Counted from the first letter of the stretch, positions 34,191 to 57,827 are shown. The stretch: 64,000 nt of DNA from Enoplolaimus lenunculus (GCA_030248215.1 JASANG010001802.1:1-64000), one strand, 5' to 3'. A program made the numbers and translations. The notes: a model not told the origin generated them from the letters alone.

Positions 34191-35327
34191 GTCGGACCCA
34201 GAAGTCAAAAATGTGGAGTTGAACAGACGCGTAGCCAGTTGGGTTTGGTTATTACGACCCCCTTCTTAACATAAGAAGTTAAATCAAATTGTGTTACTCA
34301 AGTTACCCTGCGCCAAGAACACCTATTGAGTCACACTGTTGCCTCTGTGCGTACTATGGGAGTATTAACACGAAAAATTCACTCAGACAAAACAGGAATT
34401 TTTCCATTTTTTCTGGAACAAAACTGGAAATAAAATTTATTTTTAGGTCATATTTGTTTTCCGGAAAATAACAACCTTAATCTCCACCAAGTTGAAGTTC
34501 TGGCTACCCGCTTGAATATTTGCACCAAATTTTCCATGAAATTACAAGCCCATTTGGCGCAGTTTTACAGCCATTTTTGTTGCATTTATTGGGTTGTGGC
34601 GTATTCGGAATGTACCGATGGTCTTGGGATAACGCCAAACTTGGTTTGTGGCGCCGTTCGGCAATGGAAAGCGTTGTAAGTCAAAATGTTTTTGTTTACA
34701 AATTGTTATGCGGTACCGTGCGGTAGCAACACTCTCAACTTTGAGTGTACTTTATCTGCCCATATTCTCAAATGTTTGTAGAACCTGTTCTCGGCGGTTT
34801 TGTTTATTAATGCTGTATTGGCAAACATGCAAAAAATAAACCCATAAAAATGGTACCGTTGAACTCAGCACATCGCGGCCTTTATGATTCGCAAGCTTTT
34901 CATCAAAATTCCTATACGAGGGGTTTATGTTTTGTACCATTGTCGTTTTATGATATTTGTTTCAAATGACAAGCCAACAACAGGCATTTGCTAATATCAT
35001 TTCGGTGCCGGCGCTTCGTCTTTTGATCTTAACCGTTTAAAAAATATCTCGTAGTCATTCGTTTCGGTATCTTACGCTTAACCTTGGGCTTAAACTTTAT
35101 ATTCAGGTGTAGGCCTGTGGATTAGGCTTAGGCTGAAAGTTGGTTTTAAGTTGTGGAAATTAGAACAAGAGCCTTGTCAAAGTGAAATGATTGTATGTTA
35201 ATGATACTTGTTTGTTGTATTTGAAAATTCTAGTCTTCCGTGTGCAATTTTGGTGTATTTTGGTTGAAATTGTTAGACTATATTTTATTACTGTATCTTT
35301 GCTAGCAACCGCGGCTGTGCGAAGAGG
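34191..35327. other. Intergenic, atlastin 3' flank
   Basis: No further coding exon was found. Contains a half copy of family F (GCCCATATTCTCAAATG at about 34757) and a short TTAGGC patch (about 35080-35140). Confidence 0.45.
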
Positions 35328-35473
35328 GCCAGTGTATAGAACAGGGACGTAAAAGTAGTAGAAGCGTATTCCTAAGCCGAAGCTTAATCCTAAGCGAAAA
35401 GTTAGTCAAAAGCTTAAGCGTATTCTATTGCAGTCCCACAGAAAACGTTCCGCCCCTGATCTTTACATGGGCC
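35328..35473. mobile_element. Family A MITE
   Basis: Starts GGGCCAGTGTATAGAACAGG and ends CGCCCCTGATCTTTACATGGGCC. The next 50 or so bases (GTTATTACAGTAATTTCTTC..TTCACGTGCAG) are shared almost exactly with the right flank of the copy at 54169-54372, although the left flanks differ. Confidence 0.7.
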
Positions 35474-36177
35474 GTTATTACAGTAATTTCTTCTTAGGCT
35501 TATGCTTAGATTCACGTGCAGTCCAACTTAAAATGTTATCTTATTTTATACCGATGGTTCGTACTGTCCAAACTGAATTATTGTTTTAATTACGGTTCGG
35601 CAAGTACCAGGTTTAAAGACAAGGGTAAATAAGGTGCTCGGGCATTCCTAAAAATTTGGCCCCAAAAAAGTTTTTGACCGCACTTGGACATTTGGCACAG
35701 TTCACGTTTGGGTCCCAACAGATCAATTTTTTCGCCCCAACCCTACTTTAGCACGCTGGGCTGGCTATAGGCCAGTTGCGGATCCAGGACGTTCCGTGGG
35801 GCGAGGATACTTTTTGCCCTTCGAAATTTTACAGTTTAAAGCACATTTTTAGCAATTTTTTTGCGATAGTTTAAAATTGTCAGTTTCACTTGTTTGGCTA
35901 GAAAACACATTTTGAGCTTCAGATGAAGGAACCGTTTGGATCACAAAATTTTCAAGGCAGCTTCACCGGTGGGAGGGCTGTATCCCACATCACCACCTGC
36001 GCTCGATATTGGTTCAGGCGTGGGTGGTGAACCCTTGGAACTTCTGTAGTAAGTTACCCATAGATTTTGTTTACCGATACCTTACCTGTGTACGTTTATC
36101 CTTGATGGTAAGGTAATGTCTTGATTGAATTTTACCTGTTTACTGTTGTGTAGCGCGGATTGTTTGTTTGTTAATTT

Positions 36178-36620
36178 GGCGCATGAAAAGATCGAAGGCG
36201 GAACGTTTTTCTGTGGGACGAGAAAAGAGTAAGTTCAAGCTTTAGACTAATTTTTTTACATGGCTTAGGCGTAGGCTTAGGAATATGCTCATTCTTACGC
36301 TTAGGCTTAAGGTTAGGCTTTGGAATATGCTTATAATACTGTCCGTCCCTGTTCTTTACACAGGTCTTGTTAATTTTATAAAATTGCGAATCTACGACAA
36401 TTTTTAAAATCCAGAAACTTCAAGAGTAATAGACACTGTCTTAGGCTTTAAACTAAACTATGGTTAGTTTTGGTCAAACAGTTTTCCTACTCGCAATCGT
36501 TTTCGTAAAAGTTTTGGCCCATGTAAAGATGATCATGGGTGGAACGTTTTTCTCTGCAAAAGATAAGTTTTAGACTAATTTTTTGCTTAGGCTTAGGCTT
36601 AGATATAAGCTAGTGTGCTT
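36178..36620. mobile_element. Two family A MITE copies (one full, one partial)
   Basis: 36178-36365 runs GGCGCATGAAAAGATCGAAGG to GTCCCTGTTCTTTACACAGG. The second runs from GGCCCATGTAAAGATGATCA (36517) and is broken off after GGCTTAGATATAAGC. Confidence 0.6.
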
Positions 36621-36729
36621 AAGCCACTAACCGCGGACGTCACCACATTTTAATGGACCGAAAATTTTCATTTAAAGTCTTTTTTCAGCGTAGTTTTAGA
36701 AAGTTTCTTTCTGTATTTTTGCTTGTTTT

Positions 36730-36947
36730 CTCAAATTTGTGTAGCAGCTTTCACCAGTTGTTGATTGGCGTTGTAAAAATTTTGAACGAATGAATGGTGA
36801 ACGTCGAACAACGTCAGGATGTTTCGCATTTGATTGGAGCTGCTTGTGAGAAGAGTCAGAGGCTCGCAGCTTCTCTCTGTTCACTATTGGTTTGAAAACC
36901 TATTACTAACTGGCGATAGGTGCGATACACAGCTGAGAATACGAGTT
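36730..36947. mobile_element. Family F foldback MITE, diverged
   Basis: CAGCTTTCACCAGTTGTTGATTGG at the left and AACTGGCGATAGGTGCGATACACAGCTGAGAATACG at the right form the family F arms. Confidence 0.5.
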
Positions 36948-37386
36948 TGCATTTAGTTATAAGCGTTAGGATTGTGGGATTTTAGTTCAAATTTAGTAAT
37001 ATTTTTGGCATTTATCTGTTTTTAAATAAAAATATTTCGTGTTGATCTGGTTAATCTATGCATTATTATACATTACAGGTTAATTTTTTATGCTTTACAA
37101 TATGTTGATGTTTTTGTTTAAGTTTGTGTGCTTTCGACAATACGAAATGTTTTGTTGGTTTAGTTGAACGGGGGTCGTAGGTCTTCGCTGGTAAGGGGTA
37201 GAGCAAGTTGGAGTGTCGGCAATGTTTCTTTGAAAATATTTTTTATGTTGGGTTTTATATTATGATTCGTCGGTATATAGGCATTACCTATATTTTAAAA
37301 TAGCAATTCAGCCGCTTAAATGTGTCTACAAGACCTACGGCCTTAGAATTAATAAGCAATATCGGATTGGAAACGTAACGAATATT

Positions 37387-38126
37387 GGCTGCGTTAGCAG
37401 AGACATGACTTAAGTCGATGCTTATTTCAAATAAAAAAATTTGACTTAAGTCGATGCTTATTTCAAATAAAAAAATTTGACTTAAGTCGATGCTTATTTC
37501 AAATAAAAAAATTTGACTTAAGTCGATGCTTATTTCAAATAAAAAAATTTGACTTAAATCGATGCTTATTTCAAATAAAAAAATTGGACTTAAGTCGATG
37601 CTTATTTCAAATAAAAAAATTTGACTTAAGTCGATGCTTATTTCAAATAAAAAAATTTGACTTAAGTCGATGCTTATTTCAAATAAAAAAATTTGACTTA
37701 AGTCGATGCTTATTTCAAATAAAAAAATTTGACTTAAGTCGATGCTTATTTCAAATGAAAAATTTGACTTAAGTCGATGCTTATTTCAAATAAAAAAATT
37801 TGACTTAAGTCGATGCTTATTTCAAATAAAAAATTTGACTTAAGTCGATGCTTATTTCAAATAAAAAAATTTGACTTAAGTCGATGCTTATTACAAATAA
37901 AAAAATTTGGCAGAAAAAATGGAATTAAAGTTTCTTTTTAATACATTACAAATTTACTGTTTGAAATTCAAAATTAGTACAGATTTCAAGTGTTATTAAT
38001 ATTTTAAGAACATTGTTTACCGAATTGGAAATTCTTTGCTGCAGAAATGAAAAACTTAAGCAAAACTGCAATTTTGGCTAAAATCGAACTTTTAAGTCAC
38101 TTAAGTCATGTTTCCGATGGACAGCC
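37387..38126. mobile_element. GGCTG-ended element with 36-bp satellite inside
   Basis: The left end (GGCTGCGTTAG..ACATGACTTAAG) and the right end (CTTAAGTCATGTTTCCGATGG..CAGCC) are inverted repeats of about 27 bp. The inner side of each carries ACTTAAG. The interior begins with about 14 tandem copies of a 36-bp unit that itself starts with GACTTAAGTCG. About 200 bp of unique sequence follows. No transposase frame is present. Confidence 0.6.
37407..37908. repeat. 36-bp tandem satellite, about 14 units
   Basis: The unit is GACTTAAGTCGATGC, then TTATTTCAAATAAAAAAATTT. Copies are nearly identical, with single-base changes and three units one or two bases short in the A-run. GACTTAAGTC at the head of each unit is itself a palindrome. 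There are no spacers, so this is not a CRISPR array. Confidence 0.95.
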
Positions 38127-38228
38127 GTTGTTTTGATTTTGCATAATTATTGCCTAAGCTCAACTTATTTTTATTAGCCGTGTGCCTTCGTTTCATGGTT
38201 GATATTTATTTTACTTCGCTCCTTCAAG

Positions 38229-38396
38229 CCCGTAGCCATCTCTGCTTGCTAGAGAGGCAACACATTTTTCAGGAGTGGCATACAATGGTTTTCGATGACA
38301 TTTACAAGCAATGATGTATGTTTTCTAGAAAGGAGGCAAAATTCTTCGAGGGGGGAGGCTAAGGCTCATCTGGCTCCCATCTGACTGAAGGGCCGA
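38229..38396. mobile_element. Family J MITE
   Basis: GCCCGTAGCCATCTCTGCTTGC at the left and GGAGGCTAAGGCTCATCTGG..GGGCC at the right, with the ACAATGGTTTTCGATGAC block between. Confidence 0.55.
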
Positions 38397-38713
38397 TAAT
38401 GTTATGGTTTGCGATGGCAATTCGAATACAACTGAGCATAACAACTCAAGGTGAAACTCGCCTAGTTAATTAGAAGGTCCTACTCGTCGAGTATATACAG
38501 CTTGGAAAAATATTTTGCTTAAAATTGGTTTTCAATAAAGGCAAATTTTAATTTCGAGTATTTTTGCTTATTTGTTTGTTTCTTTTGTTTTGTGTGTATT
38601 AGTTGTGTTTAGTAAAATTGTGATTGCATATGGTGCATTTTTGTCTTTATTTCTCTGAAGTCGAGAGCGATAGGATTTTTAAGCTGCGTTTGTGGAAGGT
38701 TTAATTTTATATT

Positions 38714-38892
38714 GACCCATGTAAAGATTATGGGCGGAACGTTTTTCTGTGGGGCTGGAATAGACTTTATAGATTAATTTACAGACTACTAATCTTGTTG
38801 CTAAGGCTTAGATATAAGGTAATTTTCTACGCTTCGGCTAAGGCTTAGCAATATGCTTGTACTACTGTTACTGCCGCGTTCTATACATTGGC
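38714..38892. mobile_element. Family A MITE
   Basis: Left end GACCCATGTAAAGATTATGGG; right end GCCGCGTTCTATACATTGGCTC. The core is decayed (GCTAAGGCTTAGATATAAGG). Confidence 0.6.
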
Positions 38893-39398
38893 TCACCAAC
38901 AACTTTGTCTGAAATATACTATACTGTGGACCGTGCATTACTACTTCCAGGTAGTATGCATTGGTAAGTACCGATGTCTGAAAGCCCCGGTATATAGCTC
39001 GAGGCGTGTATCTGGCTGCAGAAAATATTCGACATACGGCTCGGGCAAGCGTAAAACCGAACAACTTGTCAACATATTGTTACAGATATTGGCTAAAACT
39101 AACGCTTTAACCATCTTTTTTACTAACTAATTGCGCCTCACATCCGGCGCCGGTATTTTTGATGTCCTGTGGCACCCTGATGAAAGTTGACTTTAATTTA
39201 GCCGTTGGACGAACTGTCAGATTTCATGTAGCAGCTCATGTTGAACAGGGCCAAAAAACGAGGAGAGTTCATGGGAATGATTCGCGTTTGTAATAATTTG
39301 AAGGCAGCACCAAAATTTTTCCAATATGACAGAATTGCTTTCTTTGGGGGCCGAGCATTGCTGCCGTATCTATTTTCATAAGCAGGTATCATGATCTC

Positions 39399-39566
39399 GG
39401 CCCATGTTACTTTAAGGGGCGTCCAGGTTTCTGTTGGGTCCATAAAAGAGTAGATTTAGATTCTAGATTACATTTTTTTTGCTTACGTTTAGGAACACAT
39501 TATTGCAAGGCTTAGGCTTAGGAATATGCTTATTCTACTGTTACGCCTCTTAAAGTAACATTGGCC
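39399..39566. mobile_element. Family B MITE
   Basis: Left end GGCCCATGTTACTTTAAGGG; right end GCCTCTTAAAGTAACATTGGCC. Flanking ATGATCTC (39391-39398) and ATGATCTT (39567-39574) are an 8-bp duplication with one mismatch. Located about 300 bp upstream of the TRIM-NHL start codon, so it may lie in its promoter or 5' UTR. Confidence 0.85.
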
Positions 39567-39869
39567 ATGATCTTCAACATATTAATGTTTAAAATACGCC
39601 CAATCCAAACCCGTAGCTACACGGGTGCCAGGGCTGGATCCACCATGCAGAATTTTTCCAGCAACTTGCTTGTAAATCGTCGCAAATCCCTGGTATGCCC
39701 GGCCTAAAAAAGTTTTAGCCTCACCCTGAAAGGTGAACTTGTGTAACCTGAATAATCGTTTCAGAGCTGAATTATATTTTCAGGTGTACATATTTAGCTT
39801 TGACAAAACATTTAAGCTCAAAAAATGTAAACCAACAGATCTCGATTTACCTCATTTGTCGAGCGCTTC

Positions 39870-51897
<12,028 letters not shown>

Positions 51898-51920
51898 GTA
51901 GAGCATATAAGCATTATTTG

Positions 51921-52390
51921 CTGCCGTATATTTTCAAATGTGTGTAGTATCTATTGCCAGTTATCGATAAGATCTGATAGTTTTCTAAACCTGCTGAAGT
52001 TTGGATATTTGCCAAAAATTAAGTTGAATAAGTAGTAACGTTTGAAACTGGTCAAACTAAATAAGCTGTTCTTGTCAGCGGCGGATGGCAAAATGTATGA
52101 AACGCTATTTTACTGTATGCGGTATATGCCAATTTTCTGAGGGTTAAACTTGTAAGGTAGGGATCTTATCTTTTTATCACAAAGTTGTCTGGCGGCGGAG
52201 GGTGTACGTTCCCCTTTATGCGCTAGTGGTTCTTCCCATTGGTTGGTTCATCATTTGCCCTTTTTGCTGAAATTGTCATTTTCGGGGCAGGTGTCCTCGG
52301 GGGTGAGTCTAATCTATCAACCGATAAATGCTGGATCCGCAACTGCTAACTAACTGATGATTGGTGCTACATACATTTGAAAATACCGCA
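51921..52390. mobile_element. Family F element split by a family O element
   Basis: The left F arm (GCTGCCGTATATTTTCAAATGTG) and right F arm (AACTGATGATTGGTGCTACATACATTTGAAAATACCGCAGC) are separated by about 275 bp (52076-52351). That insert has ends CAGCGGCGGATGG and TGGATCCGCAACTGCT, which are inverted with respect to each other. Family O fragments also occur at about 23990-24140, 24506 and 35773. Confidence 0.5.
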
Positions 52391-52399
52391 GCAGTTTGT

Positions 52400-53815
52400 A
52401 AAAAAATAGTTGCTAGTGATATACGTTTGCTGCGCTTTCGAGTCTTTGTGTATATATAGAACAATTTTCCAACAGGGTATTAAATTGGAAAATATATTGC
52501 CAAGTTTATAATTCAATATGCACTTGTTAGAATTGCAGTCACTTTTTGTGACACTGTTGACAAAATTATTGTGAATGACGCATTATAAAGTTTCTCAAAA
52601 CAGTATAACTTACTGCTAATCAGTTTTGCCACTATTATTTCGTGGAAAAGGGTTGACAAAATGTTCCTACTGTCATTCCCTCCGTTTTGGGATTTTTGTA
52701 AAAGGGGTTTTTGTAGTCTCTATTTTAATTTGTAACACAAGAACCGGCTTCCTTTGAAGATTTCATAGAACGTTACCCCGTTTTCAAAATCTTGGCTACG
52801 CCCATGCCTCAAGTACTTATGTACAACGCATTGTGTTATTTATGCTTTTTACACATATTTCTTAGCTGTTTTATTGTAGTTGTTATTTTTATATGAAAAA
52901 TGTTTTCATTCGTTCGATTATTTTTAGTCGGATTTCAGAAATGAAACGCGTTGTAGGCTTAGATCTGTAGGCTTAGAATTAGACTGGAAACCGCAAATCC
53001 ATCCTGATTGGCGGAAATTTATGTTTTTGGGCGGAGCTGAACTAAAATGAAATCCAATCGTTCGTTGTGTTGAAACAATATCAAACCGAAACGAACCTTT
53101 TTGCCTTTTATTGCGGATGTGCTACATGTGAGTTCAAATTTTTAAAACTCCCACATCAACTGATATTTACGCTTGCTTTTCGAGTTGAGATTTAATCGTA
53201 CAGTAATTGGCATTAATATCAGGCTTCGCAACCAGCAATTGTTGTTGTCGGTCCGGTCAAAGACATTCTAAGGGGTGCTGTTAAATTTTTCGTAACATAA
53301 AATTCTTTTTATGCCGTCAAAAGATTTTCGGCCTGGAGGGGAGCCAAAGGTTTCGCTCAAACGTCCGAGACTTTACTCTTTTATTTTTGAGCAGAAATTT
53401 AGTATATTCAATTTCTCAATGGGAACAGTAACTAAATTATTACGAACGCCGTGAATCTACAATTGAAAACAAATTGCACGAAATAGATTTTAAGCAAACG
53501 ATGCGTTAAATAAGGTTTGAAATGAGTTGGAAGACAACTCTGGTTTTAAACGATTTAAGCTTAATGTATTGGCCCCGGCTTAAAATATTAACGACCCGGC
53601 TTACAATTAATTTTTGATTTTAACGCTTAAATATTTTGCTACTTTTAGTACTGTGCAATGTGTTGTCCGGTCGGTTTATATGTTTGGTTTAAGTTTTCTG
53701 TAATTTTATTGTTCCTCGGGATGTGAATTTTACATTTGATAATAGGGTTAACGCAAAATTGTAATGAATGAAACTTGCTATTAAAAATTTTAATCTGTTT
53801 TTCAAAACATTTAAG
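52400..53815. other. Gene-free stretch downstream of TRIM-NHL
   Basis: AT-rich. Holds a dispersed repeat end (CATAGAACGTTACCCCGTTTTCAAAATCTTGGCTACGCC, about 52765-52805) and a peptide-like run GCTTCGCAACCAGC.. at 53222 (ASQPAIVVVGPVKDILRG) after a good TCAG acceptor. The latter lacks a convincing donor or partner, so it is not called. Confidence 0.4.
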
Positions 53816-53819
53816 GTTG

Positions 53820-54160
53820 CGCTTGCGCTATATTTTGCTGTTGTCAGACGTCACTGCGCGTCGCCACACGTCGCTATGTGTTGCTAACAAAAATAGCCAA
53901 AAACTGTAGTGACGTGCGGCGGTGCGCGTCGACGTTCGGCAATTTTTAATAAAATCTTGCCGTGGCGCGTGTTGGCGCTCGGCGCCGTCCGACGGTGCGC
54001 AGCGAATATAGCGCAATGCTTAGAAGGACGATATACTTGCGTTCCGGTACCGGCGGACGCCAGTTTGATTTTATAGTTTGATGCGGTGGTGTCCGGTGTC
54101 GGACGAGAATTAGTCTTACGATACTCAGCGACGCCGGACGACGCCGAAGGGCATTATATA
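53820..54160. mobile_element. Family G MITE copies
   Basis: CTTGCGCTATATTTTGCTG..GTCAGACGTCACTGCGCG at the left and GGCGCTCGGCGCCGTCCGACGG..GCGAATATAGCGCAA at the right. A second, smaller inverted unit (GGACGCCAGTTTG..GACGCCGAAGGGC) follows up to 54160. Confidence 0.55.
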
Positions 54161-54168
54161 GTTATTAC

Positions 54169-54372
54169 GGCGAATGTAAAGAACGGGGGCGGAACAGTAT
54201 TATAAGCATATTCGTAAGCTTAAACCTAAGCCTAAGCATTAGGATGATTTTAATCCCTAAGCTTAAAGTCTGAGCCTAAGCCTAAGCCAAGCAAAAAAAA
54301 TAGTGTAAAGCTTAAGCTCATTCTATTGCAGTCCCACAGAAAAATGATCCGCCCCTGATCTTTACATGGGCC
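54169..54372. mobile_element. Family A MITE
   Basis: Left end GGCGAATGTAAAGAACGGGG; right end CCCCTGATCTTTACATGGGCC. Perfect 8-bp duplication GTTATTAC at 54161-54168 and 54373-54380. Core CTTAAACCTAAGCCTAAGC. Confidence 0.85.
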
Positions 54373-54844
54373 GTTATTACAGTAATTTCTTCTTAGGCTT
54401 AGGCTTAGATTCACGTACAGTATCTCATCTGAAATCTGCCTTATATGTTTGAATAGTAATAAGCATATAGCTGGGAATGTTTTTCATTGTTTAAAATTTT
54501 TTAAAACTTAAAAATATGTCGCAATGTTTATGATATTTTTGCAAAAAATTTATTTTCTCTAAACGCTAAAAATTGGGTCGCGTTAAAAAGTTGCGGAGTA
54601 ATTGCACTAGCTAAGTAATTTTAACTTGACGGAATTTATATGCAAATATTGATGTTCAATTACCAATTAATATAGGTTGATATAGTTTGTGAGTTTTATT
54701 GTATCACTTATAATGTATCGGTAGCTTTGAATGCTAAAAACAATATATATAGTCGTAGCTCAAACAGTAATTCGTTAAAATTTAGAATCTGCACATTGTG
54801 CAGTGCGAAGTAACAGCCTACGCTAACGCAAACCGCAACCTTAC

Positions 54845-54995
54845 AATTTGTCGTACAACAGGGTCCTAAAACCTATGAATAAATCAAAGCATAATCCTAA
54901 TCGTAATGCTAAACCTAAGCTTAGGCACATTAATGGTGAGCGATGAATTGTCGAGTCGATTAAATTTTGGATTACAAGTTATCGCTCGACGAATT
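54845..54995. mobile_element. Family C element
   Basis: TTACAATTTGTCGTACAACAGG at the left and AAGTTATCGCTCGACGAATTGTCG at the right, with GTCCTAAAACCTATGAATAAATC directly before the CCTAAGCTTAGG core. This copy shows the uninterrupted form of the site that is split at 56127. Confidence 0.65.
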
Positions 54996-55319
54996 GTCGT
55001 AATACCGTCACAAATATGGATACCTACCTCCAGAATTTCCGACGGTTCAAGTTTAAGCTAAGATTTCGATTTGGCAAGCAAATTTTTTTGCGAACACATT
55101 TGAGGGGTTGAACTTCCCTAAGCATCCTCCGGTGGCTGCGGACGTGCGCTTTGTAATCCTTACTTTGCCTTCAGTTGAATTTCTGGTTTTGCTACGGCAT
55201 ATATGCTATTGTATATTTTTTCCAGCAACGAATGTGATTTTCGTGTGTATTGAACCTGGGCGGATGTACGGAATATGGACCCCCCTAGGAATTTAATAAA
55301 AAAATAGTTCATTTTATAG

Positions 55320-55425
55320 ATTTCGAAGCGTCGACTTCAACGGTACCATTTTCAGCGCTGCAGGGTCCCCGGTTCAATAGTTATAGCCGTCTAAATTTTA
55401 ACTTTTTGCCATATAAAACATGTAG
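55320..55425 (+). CDS. Orphan candidate exon, unidentified protein
   Basis: A TTTTATAG acceptor and a TGTAG|GTAAGT donor bound a 106-nt open segment, incoming phase 1 and outgoing phase 2. It reads (D)FEASTSTVPFSALQGPRFN followed by SYSRLNFNFLPYKTC. The composition is protein-like and the donor is close to consensus. I could not find partner exons with matching phases within several kb on either side, and I do not recognise the peptide. Confidence 0.25.
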
Positions 55426-55864
55426 GTAAGTCCACATTTCGTACCTCTGCCAAGAACCTGTGACGTATGTTGGTTATTTTTTGTAAACATCATGATATGC
55501 AATATATCCATTTGGGCTTTGTGACAGGAAACATTTTATTTGGCTCAAATAGGGTAGGAATTCTGAGTTGGGCAGGGTGCAACCGAATTTGTTAACAAAT
55601 ATAATTGAAATCTTGATGTAACAACGTCGTAACGCCAGGGCGAACAGACCCATAACCGGTAATTGTGGCAGTTTTTGACTCGCTGCCGTTGGCGTGAGAA
55701 TGATTGTGTTCTCGGGGGGGGGGGGGGCTACCGCCTCGTTGAAACCCCTACTTACCCCAAGGGTAAGAACCGCAACCGCTGACCACCGGATAGTTGCGGG
55801 CCAACCGATGAAGTAAGAGAAAAACGCAGTTGTGCAAAGCCACCTTATTTTGTAAACGTTACTT

Positions 55865-55990
55865 GGTAAAACCAGTGACTCTTGTACACAAACCTAAGCC
55901 CAAGCCTAAGCCTAAGCGGTTGTCTATGCGTTTACCGTAAGCGTAAGCCTTAAATTCGAATCTGAGGGTGAAAATGTTCAAGGGTCGAAA
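55865..55990. mobile_element. Family D-like element
   Basis: GACTCTTGTACACAAACCTAAGC begins a CCTAAGCCTAAGCGG array; it ends AATCTGAGGGTGAAAATGTTC. Confidence 0.45.
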
Positions 55991-56089
55991 CGGTTTTTAA
56001 TACAGAACTTGTTTACTGACACAATATTTGTATATGCAACAGTGATTTTTTGGTAAAGTGTATTGTTAAAATCATCGACAATTGATTGC

Positions 56090-56465
56090 CTGACAACTTG
56101 TCGGCCAACAGTATCCTAAAACCTATTGGCCAATGCTACTTTTAGGGGTGTAACAGTAGATTAAGCGTATTCTTATGCCGAAGCCTATGCCTAAGCGTTG
56201 CAAAAATGTGTTCCTAAGCCTAAGCCTAAGCCTATGCAAAAAATGTACTCTAGAATCTGAACGTACTTTTTTTACAGACCGACCAGAAACCTAGACGCCC
56301 CTAAACGTAACATGGTCCAACGCATGGATAAATCTAAGCATAATCCTAAACGTAATTATAAGCCTTGGCCTAAGCCTAAGCAGCATAATGGTAAGCGGCG
56401 AATTCACGTTTCAATGAAATTTCGGTTTTCATCTTGTCGTGTGACGAGTTGTCGGTGACGAATTG
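56090..56465. mobile_element. Family C element interrupted by a family B MITE
   Basis: The C left end (GCCTGACAACTTGTCGGCC..GTATCCTAAAACCTA) is followed at about 56127 by TTGGCCAATGCTACTTTTAGGGG and a B body ending CCCCTAAACGTAACATGGTCC (about 56318). The C sequence then resumes (GGATAAATCTAAGCATAATCC..) to GACGAGTTGTCGGTGACG. Compare the intact junction CCTATGAATAAATC at 54845-54995. Confidence 0.7.
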
Positions 56466-56838
56466 TTGTGATACCGTATTCTTTGTCATCATGATCGTAG
56501 AATATACGGTAACCGATAAGGTCCTTAGCTAAAGCGGTCTCTAACTGGCATGGACTCAAGTTTGTTCTTAGAAAAGTATTGGTGCTCCGAGTTTAATTTG
56601 TCAGACTTTACTTTAAAAAAATTAATATAAAAACGGTGGTAAACAAAATATCACAAATGTTTGATTCGTTTCTGATTCCGCTGAGCATTTTGGTCTCGTT
56701 TTAAATGGTTTACTTTAGCTACGGGCCTACACATTACGGAATTTGTTCAACCAATACATTTTGAGCTCAATTGTGTTTGCATAAAACAGGTTAACCAATC
56801 AGAAGCGTAGCCAGAATTTCATTTCGGAATGATGTAAT

Positions 56839-57218
56839 GGCTGGGTTTCTGAACTCTTACTGAAGTATTTAGTTAAGTTATACTTAAGTAAATACTTAAG
56901 TATAACTTAACTAAATACTTAAGTAAAATTTCAGAAACCCTTAAGAGCAAAAACAAATAAACGCCAAATGTCAGCCATTGTCATAACAAGAAAGTAATAG
57001 TTTTGCTTTATATTGAGGACGGACCAATATTCTACAAATTCAATTTGACCATGGTTAGTATGCGTGATAGGTAAATTTGTAATCTATCAAATTGAATCAA
57101 CGACTTAAGTGTTTACATAACTTAAGTACGCCCTTAAAAACCACAAAATGGTTAAATAATTACTTAACACGTACTTAAGTACTAAGTCGTACTTAAGTAG
57201 GGCTTTGGAAACCCAGCC
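56839..57218. mobile_element. GGCTGGGTTTC-ended MITE rich in ACTTAAGT
   Basis: Ends GGCTGGGTTTC and GAAACCCAGCC are inverted, with AAT on both sides (56836-56838, 57219-57221). The interior has many ACTTAAGTA motifs, including a near-perfect hairpin of two 28-bp arms (56863-56890 and 56893-56920) with a 2-nt centre. Confidence 0.7.
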
Positions 57219-57369
57219 AATGTCATTTAAAAAGTGTTGGCGTGCGAGCGAAGCAAGCAAAACATTAGTTGATTCTATGGTTTTAAAGATTATCCTATTA
57301 CCGTAAAAGTGAATTTTTACGCCCGTACCAAGATTTCGGTGGGATTTATCCTATCGTTCTATACAAAAT

Positions 57370-57633
57370 AAGGCCAATAATGTTACTTTGTGTATAGTAT
57401 AACAGTAGTATAAAGCATATTGCAAACCGTGGGCACATAAACCTAGACAAAAAATTAGTCTAAAGTTTAAAGCTTAAACTTACTTTATTATAGACACGCG
57501 AAAAAATGATTCACCCTTCGATATATTAACATAAACCCAAAATGAAAACATATTGTGCGCTTCAGACGAACAATTTGGCGTACTCTGTTGCAGTTCGGCG
57601 GAAAAAACGGTGCACTTGTGAGCTTTATATGGG
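57370..57633. mobile_element. Family A MITE, decayed
   Basis: GTATAGTATAACAGTAGTATAAAGCATATT at the left; GTACTCTGTTGCAGTTCGGCGG..GAGCTTTATATGGGCC at the right. The core has almost lost its TTAGGC identity (AACCTAGACAAAAAATTAG). Confidence 0.45.
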
Positions 57634-57651
57634 CCGAAAGATGATACAAAT

Positions 57652-57827
57652 GGCCCATGTTACTTTAAGGGGCGGCCAGGTTTCTGGTGGGTTCGTATAA
57701 GAGTAGATTTAGATTCAAGATTGCATGTTTTGCTTAGGCTTAGGCGTAGGAACACATTTTGGTAACGCTTAGGCTTAGGAATATATACGCTTAATCTACT
57801 GGTACGCCCCTTAAAGTAACACTGGCC
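57652..57827. mobile_element. Family B MITE
   Basis: Left end GGCCCATGTTACTTTAAGGG; right end GCCCCTTAAAGTAACACTGGCC. Perfect 8-bp duplication ATACAAAT at 57644-57651 and 57828-57835. Core TTAGGCTTAGGCG..ACGCTTAGGCTTAGG. Confidence 0.9.

Noticed and set aside
37407-37908. CRISPR array
   Set aside because: Repeats are directly adjacent with no spacers, in a eukaryotic context; it is a 36-bp satellite.
53222-53300. Exon-like run after a TCAG acceptor (ASQPAIVVVGPVKDILRG)
   Set aside because: The donor (GGTGCTG) is poor, the frame closes soon after, and no partner exon is visible; too weak to call.
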